A stretch of DNA of 64,000 bases from positions 868,001 to 932,000 of the forward strand of contig NZ_CP165782.1 of the NCBI RefSeq assembly GCF_000513895.2, in the 5' to 3' direction. How positions within the stretch are numbered: the stretch's first letter is position 1; each line of letters starts with the position of its first letter. This DNA is from Ensifer sp. WSM1721 (GTDB taxonomy: Bacteria; Pseudomonadota; Alphaproteobacteria; Rhizobiales; Rhizobiaceae). The position numbers and the translations under genes are program-made. Below are positions 36,387-45,195 of the stretch, piece after piece. Below the pieces are notes generated by a model. The model made no database searches. It was not told the DNA's origin and saw nothing but the letters and a program-made list of their open reading frames with translations.

Positions 36387-37555
36387 GATGGCTGCTCCCC
36401 GTCGGCGCCTGCCGGGCGCATGAGCCGAAGCCGAATCATGATGTCCGAAAGCTTTTCCTGCCACGTCGTCGGTATGTCGAGACGGCTATTGCTGGCGAGT
36501 TGGTGGATGGCGAACGCGCCGGTCGCCAGCGGGATCAAATACATGAGCGGCACGAACCACAGCGAATCTTCCGCGCTGTTGCCGGCGTAGAAGGTCATCC
36601 AGCGAATGACCAGCGCGGCGCCGAGCGCGCTGATCATCGGGTGCACGCGGGCCTCTCGGTGAGAGCGGGCGTCACTGCTGACGACGAGTGCGATGAGGCC
36701 GAACAGCAGTGGGAAGGTCCACTCGGTGAAGCGTCGATGCAGCTCCGCCTTAAAGGTCAGGGGAGCTCTCTTGTAGGCCGGGTCTTCCGGATCGGGATTG
36801 AGCAGGTAGAAAAGGTCGCGATCCTTGGCGCGGATGTTGGCCTCGCCCGCCATCCTGGTCATGTCCGTCAGGTCGAAGGCATAGGAGTCGAACTTGATCA
36901 CCGAGACGTTGCCGTCCGGCAGCTTGCGATGGACCTCGCCATCCTTCATCACGAGCGCCGAGCGCTCCTCGTCGACCGCCCCCTCGCGCGCATAGTAGAT
37001 AAGCTCGAAATTCGGATCGCGCGCATCGGCGACGAAGATGCCGTGAAGAACGCCGCCGCTGCGGCGGGCACCCACTTGCACGTAGAGCCCGTCGGTCACC
37101 TTGCGGAAGGCGTTTTCCTGCACGACAGAAGCGAGCAGATCGGCATGGGCCGTCGCGATCATCTTGCGCACGGCGACGCGCGAATAGGGCTCGACGAAAT
37201 TGTCTATGGTGAAAGACAGCACGCTGAGCCCGGCGGCGAGATAGATCACCGGCCGGATGATCGACATGCGGGAACTGCCGGCCGCACTGAGTACGGTGAG
37301 CTCCGAATCGGTGTTCATGGCGCTCAGCGTTTGCGTGACGCCGATCACCAGGGCGAACGGCAGGATGATCGGAACGACCGAGGGCAGGATCAGCGTCGCA
37401 AGCTTCAGAAAGGCGAGGATGGACTGGCCGCTGTCGGTGACGAGGTTCACGTTGGTGAGCGCTTGCGTCGTCCACACGATGCCGAGCAGCGGCAGGAGCG
37501 TTGCGAGGAACATGATCGCGGCGCGCCGGAAGATGTAGCGTTCGATCAGCTTCAT
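36383..37555 (-). CDS. lptF: LPS export ABC transporter permease LptF
   Basis: 390 residues, YjgP/YjgQ family, with the signature MKLIERYIFRRAAIMFLATLLPL and six hydrophobic helices in two groups. It pairs with LptG in the inner-membrane LPS exporter. It is the first gene of a long minus-strand run, lptF-lptG-lptD-surA-like-pdxA-rsmA, with overlapping starts and stops in the first two junctions. The promoter should lie in the gap to pepA, where a strong palindrome is found. Confidence 0.93.
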   Translation of the reverse strand: MKLIERYIFRRAAIMFLATLLPLLGIVWTTQALTNVNLVTDSGQSILAFLKLATLILPSVVPIILPFALVIGVTQTLSAMNTDSELTVLSAAGSSRMSIIRPVIYLAAGLSVLSFTIDNFVEPYSRVAVRKMIATAHADLLASVVQENAFRKVTDGLYVQVGARRSGGVLHGIFVADARDPNFELIYYAREGAVDEERSALVMKDGEVHRKLPDGNVSVIKFDSYAFDLTDMTRMAGEANIRAKDRDLFYLLNPDPEDPAYKRAPLTFKAELHRRFTEWTFPLLFGLIALVVSSDARSHREARVHPMISALGAALVIRWMTFYAGNSAEDSLWFVPLMYLIPLATGAFAIHQLASNSRLDIPTTWQEKLSDIMIRLRLMRPAGADGEQPS

Positions 37556-37870
37556 GTCCGTATACGGTCCAAGATCCTGTTCAAGTTTCAGTGCCTTTCC
37601 GTCGCCGGCGCGTTGCCGCTACGCTTCGCCAGCCGATCGGACCGGCCTTCGTTTCGCCTCGCTGTCAGAATCTGAAACAACAAGGAAAATATAAGACGAA
37701 GAACTGCGGTTAACCGCATGTAAACATGTGCGGCCATCTTGCCAAGCGCCTCAAAAGCGAGAAGGGTGCGCGCCACAGCTTTGACCATGGCCGACATCGA
37801 GAATGTCCGCCAGTGTAGCCGTCCGGTAACAGGCCGGCGGCCACCACATCAGAAGTGCCCGGAGCCCTGC
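37556..37870. other. 315-base divergent gap between lptF and pepA
   Basis: It must hold promoters for the lptF run (minus) and pepA (plus). The stretch from about 37670 to 37730 is A/T-rich relative to the surroundings and contains two overlapping palindromes, described separately. An open frame covering part of it in the pepA frame (from 37739) lacks homology. Confidence 0.6.
37705..37728. promoter_or_regulatory. Overlapping palindromes, candidate operator for lptF/pepA
   Basis: TGCGGTTAACCGCA is a perfect 14-bp palindrome, and CATGTAAACATG overlaps its end by two bases. TTAA-N7-TAAA can also be read here, one mismatch from the CtrA consensus TTAA-N7-TTAA. The regulator is unknown. Confidence 0.5.
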
Positions 37871-39364
37871 ATGCCGATGAAATTCGAGTTCACTTTCAGC
37901 AAGTCCCATCGCCCGGCCGGCGGCGTCGCGGTCCTCCTGCAGACCGCGGGCGCCAAAGAAGCAGCCGGAGCGGAGGTCGCCGATCCGGAAGGCGTTCTCG
38001 CGAAGGCGGCAAAGATCGGCAAGTTCACCGGCAAGGCGCTGTCGACCCTCGACGTCATCGCGCCGCACGGCTCGCCGGCCGACCGGATCCTTCTTCTTGG
38101 CGTCGGCGATGCGGCCGCGGTGCGCGACCATGACTGGCTGAAGGCGGGTGGCGCAGCGGCCGCGAAGCTGCGCTCCGCCGAAAAGGTCACGATCTTCCTC
38201 GATGCACCCGGTATCGACGTCACCGGCAAGGCCGCCGCGGACTTCGCCCTCGGCATGGAAATGAACGCCTATGCCTTCGAGAGCTACAAGACCAGGAAAT
38301 CGGACGACGAGCCGAAGACGGCGCAAAAGCCAATCAAGGTGACGATCGTCACCGGCACCGTGATTGCGGCGAAGAAGGCTTTCGCGACCGCCCAGGCGAT
38401 CGGCGAAGGGGTGTTTCTCGCACGCGATCTCGTCAACGAGCCGGCAAACGTCCTCGGTCCGGTGGAGTTTGCCGCGCGGGCAAAGGAACTTGAAAAGCTC
38501 GGCGTCGACGTCGAAATCCTGACCGAGCGGGACATGAAGAAGCTCGGCATGGGCGCGCTGCTCGGCGTCGCGCAGGGCTCCTCAAGGCCGCCGCGGCTGG
38601 TCGTCATGCAATGGAAGGGCGGGAAGGCGAAGGACAAGCCGCTCGCCTTCGTCGGCAAGGGTGTCGTGTTCGATACCGGCGGCATTTCGATCAAGCCCGC
38701 CTCCGGCATGGAGGACATGAAAGGCGACATGGGCGGCGCGGCAGCCGTGACCGGTCTCATGCACGTCCTTGCCGCGCGCAAGGCGAGCGTCAATGCTGTC
38801 GGCATTCTCGGACTGGTGGAGAACATGCCGGACGGCAGCGCCCAGAGGCCGGGCGACATCGTGACATCCATGTCCGGGCAGACGATCGAAGTCATCAACA
38901 CCGACGCCGAAGGCAGGCTCGTCCTCTGCGATGCCCTCTGGTATTGCAGCGATCGCTTCAAACCGCAGTTGATGATCGATCTCGCGACGCTGACCGGTGC
39001 CATCATGGTGGCGCTCAGTAATCATTATGCCGGGTTGTTCTCTAACGACGATCGGCTGGCCGAGCAATTGCTTGCGGCCGGTACCGCAGCGCACGAGCGC
39101 CTGTGGCGCATGCCGCTCGGCAAGGAATACGACAAAATGATCGACAGCAAGTTTGCCGACATGAAAAACACCGGTGGCCGGCACGGCGGCTCGGTAACCG
39201 CGGCGCAGTTCCTGAAGCGTTTCGTCAAGGACACGGCCTGGGCCCATCTCGACATCGCCGGCACGGCCATGGGCTCGCCGACCGATGAAATCAACCAGTC
39301 CTGGGGTTCGGGCTTTGGCGTGCGCCTGCTCGACGAACTTGTCCGCGCGAATTACGAATCCTGA
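37871..39364 (+). CDS. pepA: Leucyl aminopeptidase (M17)
   Basis: 497 residues. The M17 signature [10 protein letters not shown] lies at about residues 342-351, with metal ligands in [32 protein letters not shown]. It removes N-terminal residues from peptides in the cytoplasm; some PepA proteins also bind DNA. ATG at 37871 is used, with GGAG upstream; an ATG six bases on (37877) is possible, and the frame open to 37739 is non-homologous. Confidence 0.94.
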   Translation: MPMKFEFTFSKSHRPAGGVAVLLQTAGAKEAAGAEVADPEGVLAKAAKIGKFTGKALSTLDVIAPHGSPADRILLLGVGDAAAVRDHDWLKAGGAAAAKLRSAEKVTIFLDAPGIDVTGKAAADFALGMEMNAYAFESYKTRKSDDEPKTAQKPIKVTIVTGTVIAAKKAFATAQAIGEGVFLARDLVNEPANVLGPVEFAARAKELEKLGVDVEILTERDMKKLGMGALLGVAQGSSRPPRLVVMQWKGGKAKDKPLAFVGKGVVFDTGGISIKPASGMEDMKGDMGGAAAVTGLMHVLAARKASVNAVGILGLVENMPDGSAQRPGDIVTSMSGQTIEVINTDAEGRLVLCDALWYCSDRFKPQLMIDLATLTGAIMVALSNHYAGLFSNDDRLAEQLLAAGTAAHERLWRMPLGKEYDKMIDSKFADMKNTGGRHGGSVTAAQFLKRFVKDTAWAHLDIAGTAMGSPTDEINQSWGSGFGVRLLDELVRANYES

Positions 39365-39375
39365 CCGCCATCGGT

Positions 39376-39482
39376 ACTGCATGTTTCCTCAGATCGTAGC
39401 CGATTAAGGACAAAAACATGCAGCAATTCAAAGTGCTACAGCGTCCTTTGTACGTCTGAACAGACGCACGGCGCTGTAGGTG
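39376..39482. repeat. RIME1-like palindromic intergenic element, copy E
   Basis: actgcatgtttcctcagatcg ... aaaaacatgcagcaattc ... ctacagcgtcctttg ... cgtctgaacagacg ... ggcgctgtagg. It has the same orientation and nearly the same sequence as copy A 26 kb away. It fills the pepA-holC gap. Confidence 0.75.
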
Positions 39483-39498
39483 TCCGGGATAGATCGGC

Positions 39499-39948
39499 AT
39501 GACCGAGATTCTTTTCTACCATCTGACGGAATCGAAACTCGAAGACGCTCTGCCGCCGCTGCTCGACAAGAGCATCGAGCGCGGCTGGCGGGTGGTCGTA
39601 CAGACGGTCGACGCCGAAAGGCGCGACGCGCTGGACGCGCATCTCTGGGTCTATCGCGACGACAGCTTCCTGCCGCACGGCACGGATTCGGGCTACTTCG
39701 CCACCGAGCAGCCGATTCTCATCGTGGCCAATGACGGCAACCAGAATGCTGCGACCGTGCGTTTTTTGGTCGATGGTGCCGAACCGCCCGAGGTCTCGGG
39801 CTACGAACGGGTCGTCTTCATGTTCGACGGCTATGATCAGCAGCAACTCGAAGCGGCACGCGGCCACTGGAAGCGGCTCAAGGGTGAGGGGCACACGCTT
39901 ACCTATTGGCAGCAGAACCGGGACGGCCGCTGGGAGAAGAAAGCCTGA
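39499..39948 (+). CDS. holC: DNA polymerase III subunit chi
   Basis: 149 residues. The HolC fold is recognised by TEILFYHLTESKLEDALPPLLDKSIERGWRVVVQ, LDAHLWVYRDDSFLPHG and FMFDGYDQQQLEAARGHWK. Chi links the clamp loader to SSB. The ATG at 39499 follows the RIME-like element by 16 bases. The pepA-holC order is conserved in many proteobacteria. Confidence 0.93.
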   Translation: MTEILFYHLTESKLEDALPPLLDKSIERGWRVVVQTVDAERRDALDAHLWVYRDDSFLPHGTDSGYFATEQPILIVANDGNQNAATVRFLVDGAEPPEVSGYERVVFMFDGYDQQQLEAARGHWKRLKGEGHTLTYWQQNRDGRWEKKA

Positions 39949-39964
39949 CAGCTCTCGAAAGCGA

Positions 39965-39994
39965 GAAGGCCCACGGCTTTAGCCGCGGGCCTTC
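39965..39994. terminator. Bidirectional terminator between holC and the dehydrogenase
   Basis: gaaggccc pairs with gggccttc, and inside it cggct pairs with agccg. It is followed on the plus strand by TTCTTG. It lies 17 bases after the holC stop and 22 bases from the convergent gene's stop. Confidence 0.7.
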
Positions 39995-40015
39995 TTGTGA
40001 AAGGCAGCGAAACGC

Positions 40016-40942
40016 TCAGTCGTGGAATGCTTCCACGAACTTGCGGCGGCCGAGCATGAAGGCGTCTGCAACATGCCGGAGCGGCGCGAGGTCGACATCC
40101 GATCTGCCGGCCCTGATGATCTCGGCGAAACGGCGATACAGCATCGGATACTCCTGCTCCGGCTCCTCGTGCACGATCTTGCCGTCCACGGCAAGTTTCG
40201 CGCCGCCTTCGGAGAGAACCATCTCCCCGGCATCGGTCTCCGCGATGATGTCCCAGCTCTGCTTGCCCGTTTGGCGCCAGTCGAACTCGGCGGAAACGCT
40301 GAGCTTATGGGCATCGCTGAAGGCGATGGTGGCGGCAATCGGGGCGTCGCGGTTCTCGGGGAATTCCAGCGTCGCGGAGGTGATGAAGACGGGGCGGGGC
40401 AGGATATGCGTGACGATCGAAAGGGCATTGATGCCCGGATCGAAGACGCCGAGGCCGCCGGCCGCCCAGATCCATTCCTGATTCGGATGCCAATGGCGGA
40501 CATCCTCCTTCCAGATGATCTTGGCGCTGCGGATCGTCGTCGACGCTAGAAAGCTCTTGGCGGCTTCGACCGCCGGTGCATAGCGGGAATGCCAGCTCGC
40601 AAACAGCGAAAGGCTCTTTGCCGCCGCCAAAGCTTCGAGGTCGGCGACCTCGCTCAGGGTCGCGCCCGGCGGTTTTTCGAGGAACACGTGCTTGCCTGCG
40701 TCGAGCGCTACGCGCGCGGCCGCGTAGCGGTACTGCGGTGGCATGCAGAGCGAAACCGCTTCGATAGCAGGCACTGCGTCGAGCATGGCCTCGATGGATT
40801 TGAAGTTATCGATGCCGTCGACGGTCCCGTGGCGGCTCGCCGCCGCGATCAGTTGATAGTCGGCATTCTTCGCAAGCGCCGGCAGATGCTGATCGCGCAC
40901 GATCTTGCCGACGCCGACAATGGCAATTCGAATGGGGGCCAT
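40016..40942 (-). CDS. Gfo/Idh/MocA dehydrogenase, L-arabinose/D-galactose 1-dehydrogenase type
   Basis: 308 residues. The N-terminal NAD(P) fold (IRIAIVGVGKIVRDQHLPAL) is followed by the Gfo/Idh motif HVFLEKPPGATLSEV with its lysine at about 91. The C-terminal domain includes SWHSRYAPAVEAA, WKEDVRHWHPNQEWIWAAGG and FDPGINALSIVT. These segments closely follow the Azospirillum L-arabinose 1-dehydrogenase and the rhizobial galactose 1-dehydrogenase, which oxidise the aldose to a lactone. No sugar transporter or lactonase is adjacent. Confidence 0.85.
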   Translation of the reverse strand: MAPIRIAIVGVGKIVRDQHLPALAKNADYQLIAAASRHGTVDGIDNFKSIEAMLDAVPAIEAVSLCMPPQYRYAAARVALDAGKHVFLEKPPGATLSEVADLEALAAAKSLSLFASWHSRYAPAVEAAKSFLASTTIRSAKIIWKEDVRHWHPNQEWIWAAGGLGVFDPGINALSIVTHILPRPVFITSATLEFPENRDAPIAATIAFSDAHKLSVSAEFDWRQTGKQSWDIIAETDAGEMVLSEGGAKLAVDGKIVHEEPEQEYPMLYRRFAEIIRAGRSDVDLAPLRHVADAFMLGRRKFVEAFHD

Positions 40943-41147
40943 GGTGTTTCGCTCTGATTAGTATGATTTATTCTCGACCCTTGTAGCAGATTGGGAACGG
41001 CGGGCAAGCCGGCTTCCAATTGCGAAATTAAGCCGTCGCCTTGGGTGGACAAGATGGGATGCGAATCTATTTTCCCGTCTCGGAGAGCGAACCGCGCTTT
41101 TCGATTCACCGGTCCGGACCGCCCGAGAAGCCTAGTCGAGGATTGCC

Positions 41148-41987
41148 ATGCCAGATATTCGTCACGCGACTCGGGCCGAGCTCGACACGATCATCGACTG
41201 GGCCGCGAAGGAAGGTTGGAACCCGGGACTCGAGGACGCCAATGCATTTTGGGCCGCGGATCCGGAAGGCTATTGGGTCGCGACCGAGGATGATGTCCTG
41301 GCGGCCGCCATCTCCGTCGTGCGCTATGGCAGCCAATACGCATTCCTCGGACTCTATATCGCTGAACCGGCTTATCGCGGCAGGGGCATCGGCCTGGCGC
41401 TCTGGAAGCACGCGATTGCTCGTGCCGAGGGGCGAACCATCGGCCTTGACGGGGTCGTGGCACAGCAGGAGAATTACCGCAGGTCCGGCTTCGCCTGGTC
41501 GCACGCGAACATCCGCTATGCGGGAGTCGTCGATGTCACCGAGCCGCCGGGTACGAACCTTATCGATGTCGCACCGGTCCATGCTGCGGCTCTCATCGAC
41601 TATGACCGCCGCTTCAATCCGGCACGCCGCGATGCTTTTCTGCACGAATGGACAAAACAGTTGCAGACGCGGCGCAGCGTCGTGCTGCTGCGCGACGGCA
41701 CGATCGTCGGCTACGGCACGATCCGGGCCTGCCGCGAGGGCTTCAAGATCGGTCCGCTCTTTGCCGATAACGAAACCGGGGCCGATCTGATCTTCCGCAA
41801 GCTTGCCGCCGGCACCAAGCGGGCGCTGATCCATCTCGACATCCCTGAGCCGAACGCCTCGGCGCGGGCGCTTTGCGCGCGGTACAACATGAAGCCGGTG
41901 TTCGAGACGGCGCGTATGTACCGCGGCCCGGTGCCGGACCTGCCGCTCGCACGGATTTACGGCATCACGACGTTCGAGCTCGGCTGA
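41148..41987 (+). CDS. GNAT family N-acetyltransferase with extra C-terminal domain
   Basis: 279 residues. The N-terminal GNAT domain (residues 1-130) has the acetyl-CoA-binding loop EPAYRGRGIGLALWKHA. A second domain (residues about 150-279) resembles the C-terminal domain of the YitI/Acetyltransf_18 group (DRRFNPARRDAFLHEW ... ALCARYNMKPVFETARMYRG). The substrate is unknown. ATG at 41148, with moderate ribosome binding. It is divergent from the dehydrogenase. Confidence 0.85.
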   Translation: MPDIRHATRAELDTIIDWAAKEGWNPGLEDANAFWAADPEGYWVATEDDVLAAAISVVRYGSQYAFLGLYIAEPAYRGRGIGLALWKHAIARAEGRTIGLDGVVAQQENYRRSGFAWSHANIRYAGVVDVTEPPGTNLIDVAPVHAAALIDYDRRFNPARRDAFLHEWTKQLQTRRSVVLLRDGTIVGYGTIRACREGFKIGPLFADNETGADLIFRKLAAGTKRALIHLDIPEPNASARALCARYNMKPVFETARMYRGPVPDLPLARIYGITTFELG

Positions 41988-42034
41988 CCAGCGTGCGATG
42001 AGAAAAAGTGGACGGTCTTCTGACCGCATCCCGC

Positions 42035-42168
42035 GCAAACTTATTAGAAACGACTATGGTCATGATCTTAGGTCGATCCAACCTCAATCATCGTGACCTA
42101 ATTCTTTGAAACTCCGCAATTCCGGACGGAAAACCGTTACACACTTTTCCTGGAATTGCTCTAAAGTC
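42035..42168. repeat. Short intergenic repeat-like element ahead of the ABC-F gene
   Basis: It contains ggtcatgatcttaggtcgat, then gtgacctaattctttgaaac and ccggacggaaaaccgttac followed by cacttttcctggaattgctc. I recognise this text as a recurrent intergenic motif of Sinorhizobium genomes. In this window I see only one copy, so the assignment rests on memory and not on repetition here. It covers the gap between the GNAT gene and the ABC-F stop. Confidence 0.5.
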
Positions 42169-44058
42169 TCAACCCGTCATCGCTTCCTCGTATTCGGCCG
42201 ACAGCTCGAGCCAACGCTCTTCCGCCTCGGCGAGCTTCGCCGCCGCATCGGCCCGCTCCTTTGCCCGCTGTGCCGCCCTTGCCGGCGCTTTTTCATAGAA
42301 GGCGGGGTCGGCAAGCTCCGCATCGAGCGCTTGAATCAGTTTCTCGAGTTTTCCCGTCAACGATTCGATCTCGTTGATCTTTTTCCTGAGCGGCGCGAGC
42401 GACGCGCGCTTGTCGGCATTGGCCCGACGCTGGTCGGCCTTCGACAGAGCCTCGTCCGCTCCGTTGATTCTCGACCTTTCATCCTTCGGCTTCGGGCCGC
42501 CGACGATCAGGCTGCGATAATCGTCTAGGTCGCCGTCATAGCTCGTGACCGTTCCGTCATTTACCAGCCAAAGCCGGTCGGCGGTCGCTTCGATCAGGTG
42601 CCGATCATGCGAAATGAGGATGACCGCGCCGGAATAGTCGTTGAGGGCTGCGATCAGCGCGTTGCGGCTGTCGATGTCGAGATGGTTGGTCGGCTCGTCG
42701 AGGATCAGCAGGTTCGGCGCATCGAAGGCTGCAAGCCCCATCAGGAGCCGTGCCTTTTCGCCGCCGGAAAGGTCCTTGGCGGCCGTGTCCATCTTTTCCG
42801 TGGCAAGCCCCATCTGCGCGACGCGCGAGCGCACTTTCGCCTCCGGAGCGTCCGGCATCCGGCGGCGCACGTGCTCCACGGCGCTCTGTGTCGGAATGAG
42901 ATCGTCCAGTTGGTGCTGGGCGAAGAAACCGATCTTCAGGGCCGGGGCGATTCGCACTTCGCCTGCTTCGGCCGCAAGGCGGCCAGAGATGAACTTCGCG
43001 AAAGTCGACTTGCCGTTGCCGTTGGAGCCGAGCAGCGCGATGCGGTCGTCCGTGTCGATGCGGAGGTTGAGCCTCTTCAGGATCGGCTTTCCCGGTTCGT
43101 AGCCGACCGCGCCGCCCTGGATCGCCACGATGGGCGAGGCGATCTGCTTTTCCGGGTCCGGAAAGGTGAAGCCTTGAACGTGCTCCTCGATCACCGCCGC
43201 GACGGTGCCCATGCGTTCTAGCGCCTTGATGCGACTTTGCGCCTGGCGAGCCTTGGACGCCTTTGCCTTGAACCGGTCGATGAAGCTCTGCAGGTGCTTG
43301 CGCGCCGCTTCATTCTTGGCGCGTGCCTTCATCTGCAATTCGTCGGCTTCAGCTTTCTGCCGCTCGAACTGATCGTAGGAGCCGCGGTAGAAATTAAGCT
43401 TCTTCTGGTCGAGGTGAACGATCGCGTTCACCGCGGTGTTCAGAAGATCGCGGTCGTGGCTGATGATGATGACCGTGTGCGGATAACGGCGGATATACTC
43501 CTCGAGCCAGAGGGTGCCCTCGAGGTCGAGGTAGTTGGTCGGCTCGTCGAGGAGCAACAGGTCGGGCTGCGAAAACAGGACGGCCGCGAGCGCCACGCGC
43601 ATGCGCCAGCCGCCGGAAAAGGACGAGGCGGGGCGCTTCTGCGCCTCGTGGTCGAAGCCGAGGCCGGCGAGAATGCTTGCCGCGCGGGCTTCTGCGGAGT
43701 GGGCGCCGATATCGGCGAGCCGCGTCTGGATTTCCGCTATCCGGTGGGGGTCGCTTGCGGTTTCCGCCTCGGCGATGAGCGCTGAGCGTTCCTTGTCGGC
43801 CTTGAGCACGATATCTATCAGCGGTTCGTCCGTGCCCGGTGCCTCCTGCGCCACCTGGCCGATCCGCGCGTTCTTGGGCAGGGAAACGCTCCCTGACTCC
43901 GCAGCCAGATCACCGGTAATGACCCGGAAGAGCGTCGATTTGCCGGCGCCATTGCGCCCGACGAGGCCCGCCTTCGTACCCGCCGGAAGCGTCACGGAAG
44001 CGTTTTCGATGAGCAGACGGCCCGCGACGCGGGCGGAGAGGCCGGTGATCTGGATCAT
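42169..44058 (-). CDS. ABC-F family ATPase (YheS/Uup-like)
   Basis: About 629 residues with two ABC domains and no membrane helix. Walker A motifs are GRNGAGKST (about 32-40) and GSNGNGKST (about 340-348); signatures are SFSGGWRMR and LSGGEKARL. A linker between the domains and a C-terminal coiled coil (residues about 545-625; RRANADKRASLAPLRKKINEIE...) complete it. ABC-F proteins act on the ribosome E site. The ATG at 44058 is chosen, with AAAAGG upstream; the frame is open 36 bases further. Confidence 0.92.
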   Translation of the reverse strand: MIQITGLSARVAGRLLIENASVTLPAGTKAGLVGRNGAGKSTLFRVITGDLAAESGSVSLPKNARIGQVAQEAPGTDEPLIDIVLKADKERSALIAEAETASDPHRIAEIQTRLADIGAHSAEARAASILAGLGFDHEAQKRPASSFSGGWRMRVALAAVLFSQPDLLLLDEPTNYLDLEGTLWLEEYIRRYPHTVIIISHDRDLLNTAVNAIVHLDQKKLNFYRGSYDQFERQKAEADELQMKARAKNEAARKHLQSFIDRFKAKASKARQAQSRIKALERMGTVAAVIEEHVQGFTFPDPEKQIASPIVAIQGGAVGYEPGKPILKRLNLRIDTDDRIALLGSNGNGKSTFAKFISGRLAAEAGEVRIAPALKIGFFAQHQLDDLIPTQSAVEHVRRRMPDAPEAKVRSRVAQMGLATEKMDTAAKDLSGGEKARLLMGLAAFDAPNLLILDEPTNHLDIDSRNALIAALNDYSGAVILISHDRHLIEATADRLWLVNDGTVTSYDGDLDDYRSLIVGGPKPKDERSRINGADEALSKADQRRANADKRASLAPLRKKINEIESLTGKLEKLIQALDAELADPAFYEKAPARAAQRAKERADAAAKLAEAEERWLELSAEYEEAMTG

Positions 44059-44381
44059 GTCCGGCCTTTTGCCCGGACTTTCGGGGGAAGGCAAGAGGTT
44101 CGCGAGGCCCTCCTGTCTCCCGCGGCGGTAAGCACGCGCCGGGCGATTTCAAGGGGTGATTGTTATGGATTCATGGAAAACGTGTTCCGATAATCAATAC
44201 TTCTAAACCTCATGATGAGGCACCACATGTTTCGTCGGAGAGCGCGGAATGGCTCTTCTGACCCCTTGATCGGATCGGGCGCCCATCGGCCAGGCCACCG
44301 CGTCTCGACTGAAAAGTTCCGGTCACAGGTGGTCTCGACGAAACCGTCGTTCAAACGAACGACCGATCAGGAGTGATGATC
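44059..44381. other. 323-base gap before the tandem small secreted genes
   Basis: It holds a palindrome cctcatgatgagg (44208-44220) and a leader hairpin gtcgttc-aaac-gaacgac (44346-44363) that ends five bases before the AGGAG of the next gene. A small minus-strand open frame here (44164-44354) looks like a chance frame. Confidence 0.6.
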
Positions 44382-44657
44382 ATGAGGAACGCAATCCACA
44401 CCGCTCTCGCCGCTATTCTTGTAGCCACTGCCGTTCTCGGCGGCGCATCCGCTGCCTTCGCCGGCGGTAGCTACTATGAGGGCGTCAGCGACAAGCCGCT
44501 CTTCACCGAGCGTGCTCCGAAGGCAGCCAACGAGGCCGCTGTTCGTCGCGAAAATGGCTCCATCGACCGCACATCCACCGGTTCGGTAGGCTATTCCTCG
44601 CAGCCGAACCTGATCTCCGGCGGTGAGGGCGAGTATTACCAGGGCCTGACCCGCTAA
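44382..44657 (+). CDS. Small secreted protein with GGSYYEG motif, paralogue 1
   Basis: 91 residues. A clear signal peptide (AIHTALAAILVATAVLGGASAAFA, cleavage after residue about 27) precedes a mature part of about 65 residues starting GGSYYEGVSDKPLFTER and ending GGEGEYYQGLTR. The mature part has no cysteine. It is paralogous to the next gene. ATG at 44382 has AGGAG 8 bases upstream; a GTG at 44373 and an ATG at 44376 are in frame. I do not recognise a named family with confidence (a rhizobial DUF is likely); the function is unknown. Confidence 0.82.
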   Translation: MRNAIHTALAAILVATAVLGGASAAFAGGSYYEGVSDKPLFTERAPKAANEAAVRRENGSIDRTSTGSVGYSSQPNLISGGEGEYYQGLTR

Positions 44658-44678
44658 CGGCCGCGCCCAAAGGCAACA

Positions 44679-44710
44679 TCACGGGGCTCGCAAGTCCCGT
44701 GACCACTTTT
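44679..44710 (+). terminator. Hairpin between the two small secreted genes
   Basis: A 7-bp stem tcacggg / cccgtga with a 10-base loop is followed by ccactttt. It could be a leaky terminator that sets the ratio of the two paralogues. Confidence 0.45.
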
Positions 44711-44727
44711 CAGCAGGGAACAATTGC

Positions 44728-45012
44728 ATGAAAAAGTCCATCGCAGCCCTTCTCGTTGCGACTGCCTTTGTAGGCGGCGCCTCGACCGCCAATGCCGGCG
44801 GCAGCTATTATGAGGGTGCCAGCTCTGCGCCGCTCTTCACCGGGCGAGCCGCCGCTTCTGCCGGGACCGGCGTTTCGGCCGGCACGGCCGATCGCGGCGA
44901 TTACTATGCCGGTGTCGATAACAAGTCCGTCGATGCGACGGCAACCGGCGCGATCGCCGGTGGAAGCACGGCAGTGAAGCTCCTCGGCGGAAGCACTGAG
45001 GACAACCGCTGA
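44728..45012 (+). CDS. Small secreted protein with GGSYYEG motif, paralogue 2
   Basis: 94 residues. The signal peptide (KKSIAALLVATAFVGGASTANA) is followed by GGSYYEGASSAPLFTGRA, nearly identical in layout to paralogue 1. A second aromatic motif DYYAGVDNKS and a Gly/Ala/Thr-rich end follow. It starts 70 bases after paralogue 1 and ends ahead of a strong terminator, so the two form a bicistronic unit of duplicated genes. Location is expected to be periplasmic; the role is unknown. Confidence 0.82.
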   Translation: MKKSIAALLVATAFVGGASTANAGGSYYEGASSAPLFTGRAAASAGTGVSAGTADRGDYYAGVDNKSVDATATGAIAGGSTAVKLLGGSTEDNR

Positions 45013-45072
45013 AGTCAAGCGAGCGGGCGTGCTCCTCCCACACGTGCCGCTCGGCCCCGCAACGGCGGAATG

Positions 45073-45106
45073 GCCCGGTCCCGATTGTCGGCCCGGGCCT
45101 TTCTTT
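45073..45106 (+). terminator. Terminator after the small secreted genes
   Basis: ggcccgg pairs with ccgggcc around a 13-base loop and is followed by TTTCTTTTCC. Confidence 0.75.
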
Positions 45107-45180
45107 TCCACCCGACCGGTGCTGCCAATTGCCGCATCAGCCGATGCGGATATCGCTATTTTTAGCTTCGCATTGATACT

Positions 45181-45195
45181 TGACTATTATAGTCA
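45181..45195. promoter_or_regulatory. TGA-N9-TCA palindrome, candidate iron-responsive operator
   Basis: TGACTATTATAGTCA is a perfect 15-base palindrome, arms of seven around a central T. It overlaps CTTGAC (45179-45184), which matches the -35 of S. meliloti housekeeping promoters; an A/T-rich -10-like segment (taatatg) lies at 45200-45206. The rhizobial iron-responsive operator bound by RirA has consensus TGA-N9-TCA, which this fits. Binding would block the promoter of the downstream fusion gene when iron is plentiful. Confidence 0.55.

Noticed and set aside
44164..44354. Small minus-strand frame in the gap before the tandem secreted genes
   Set aside because: No ribosome binding site, no signal or family look, and it covers probable regulatory DNA.
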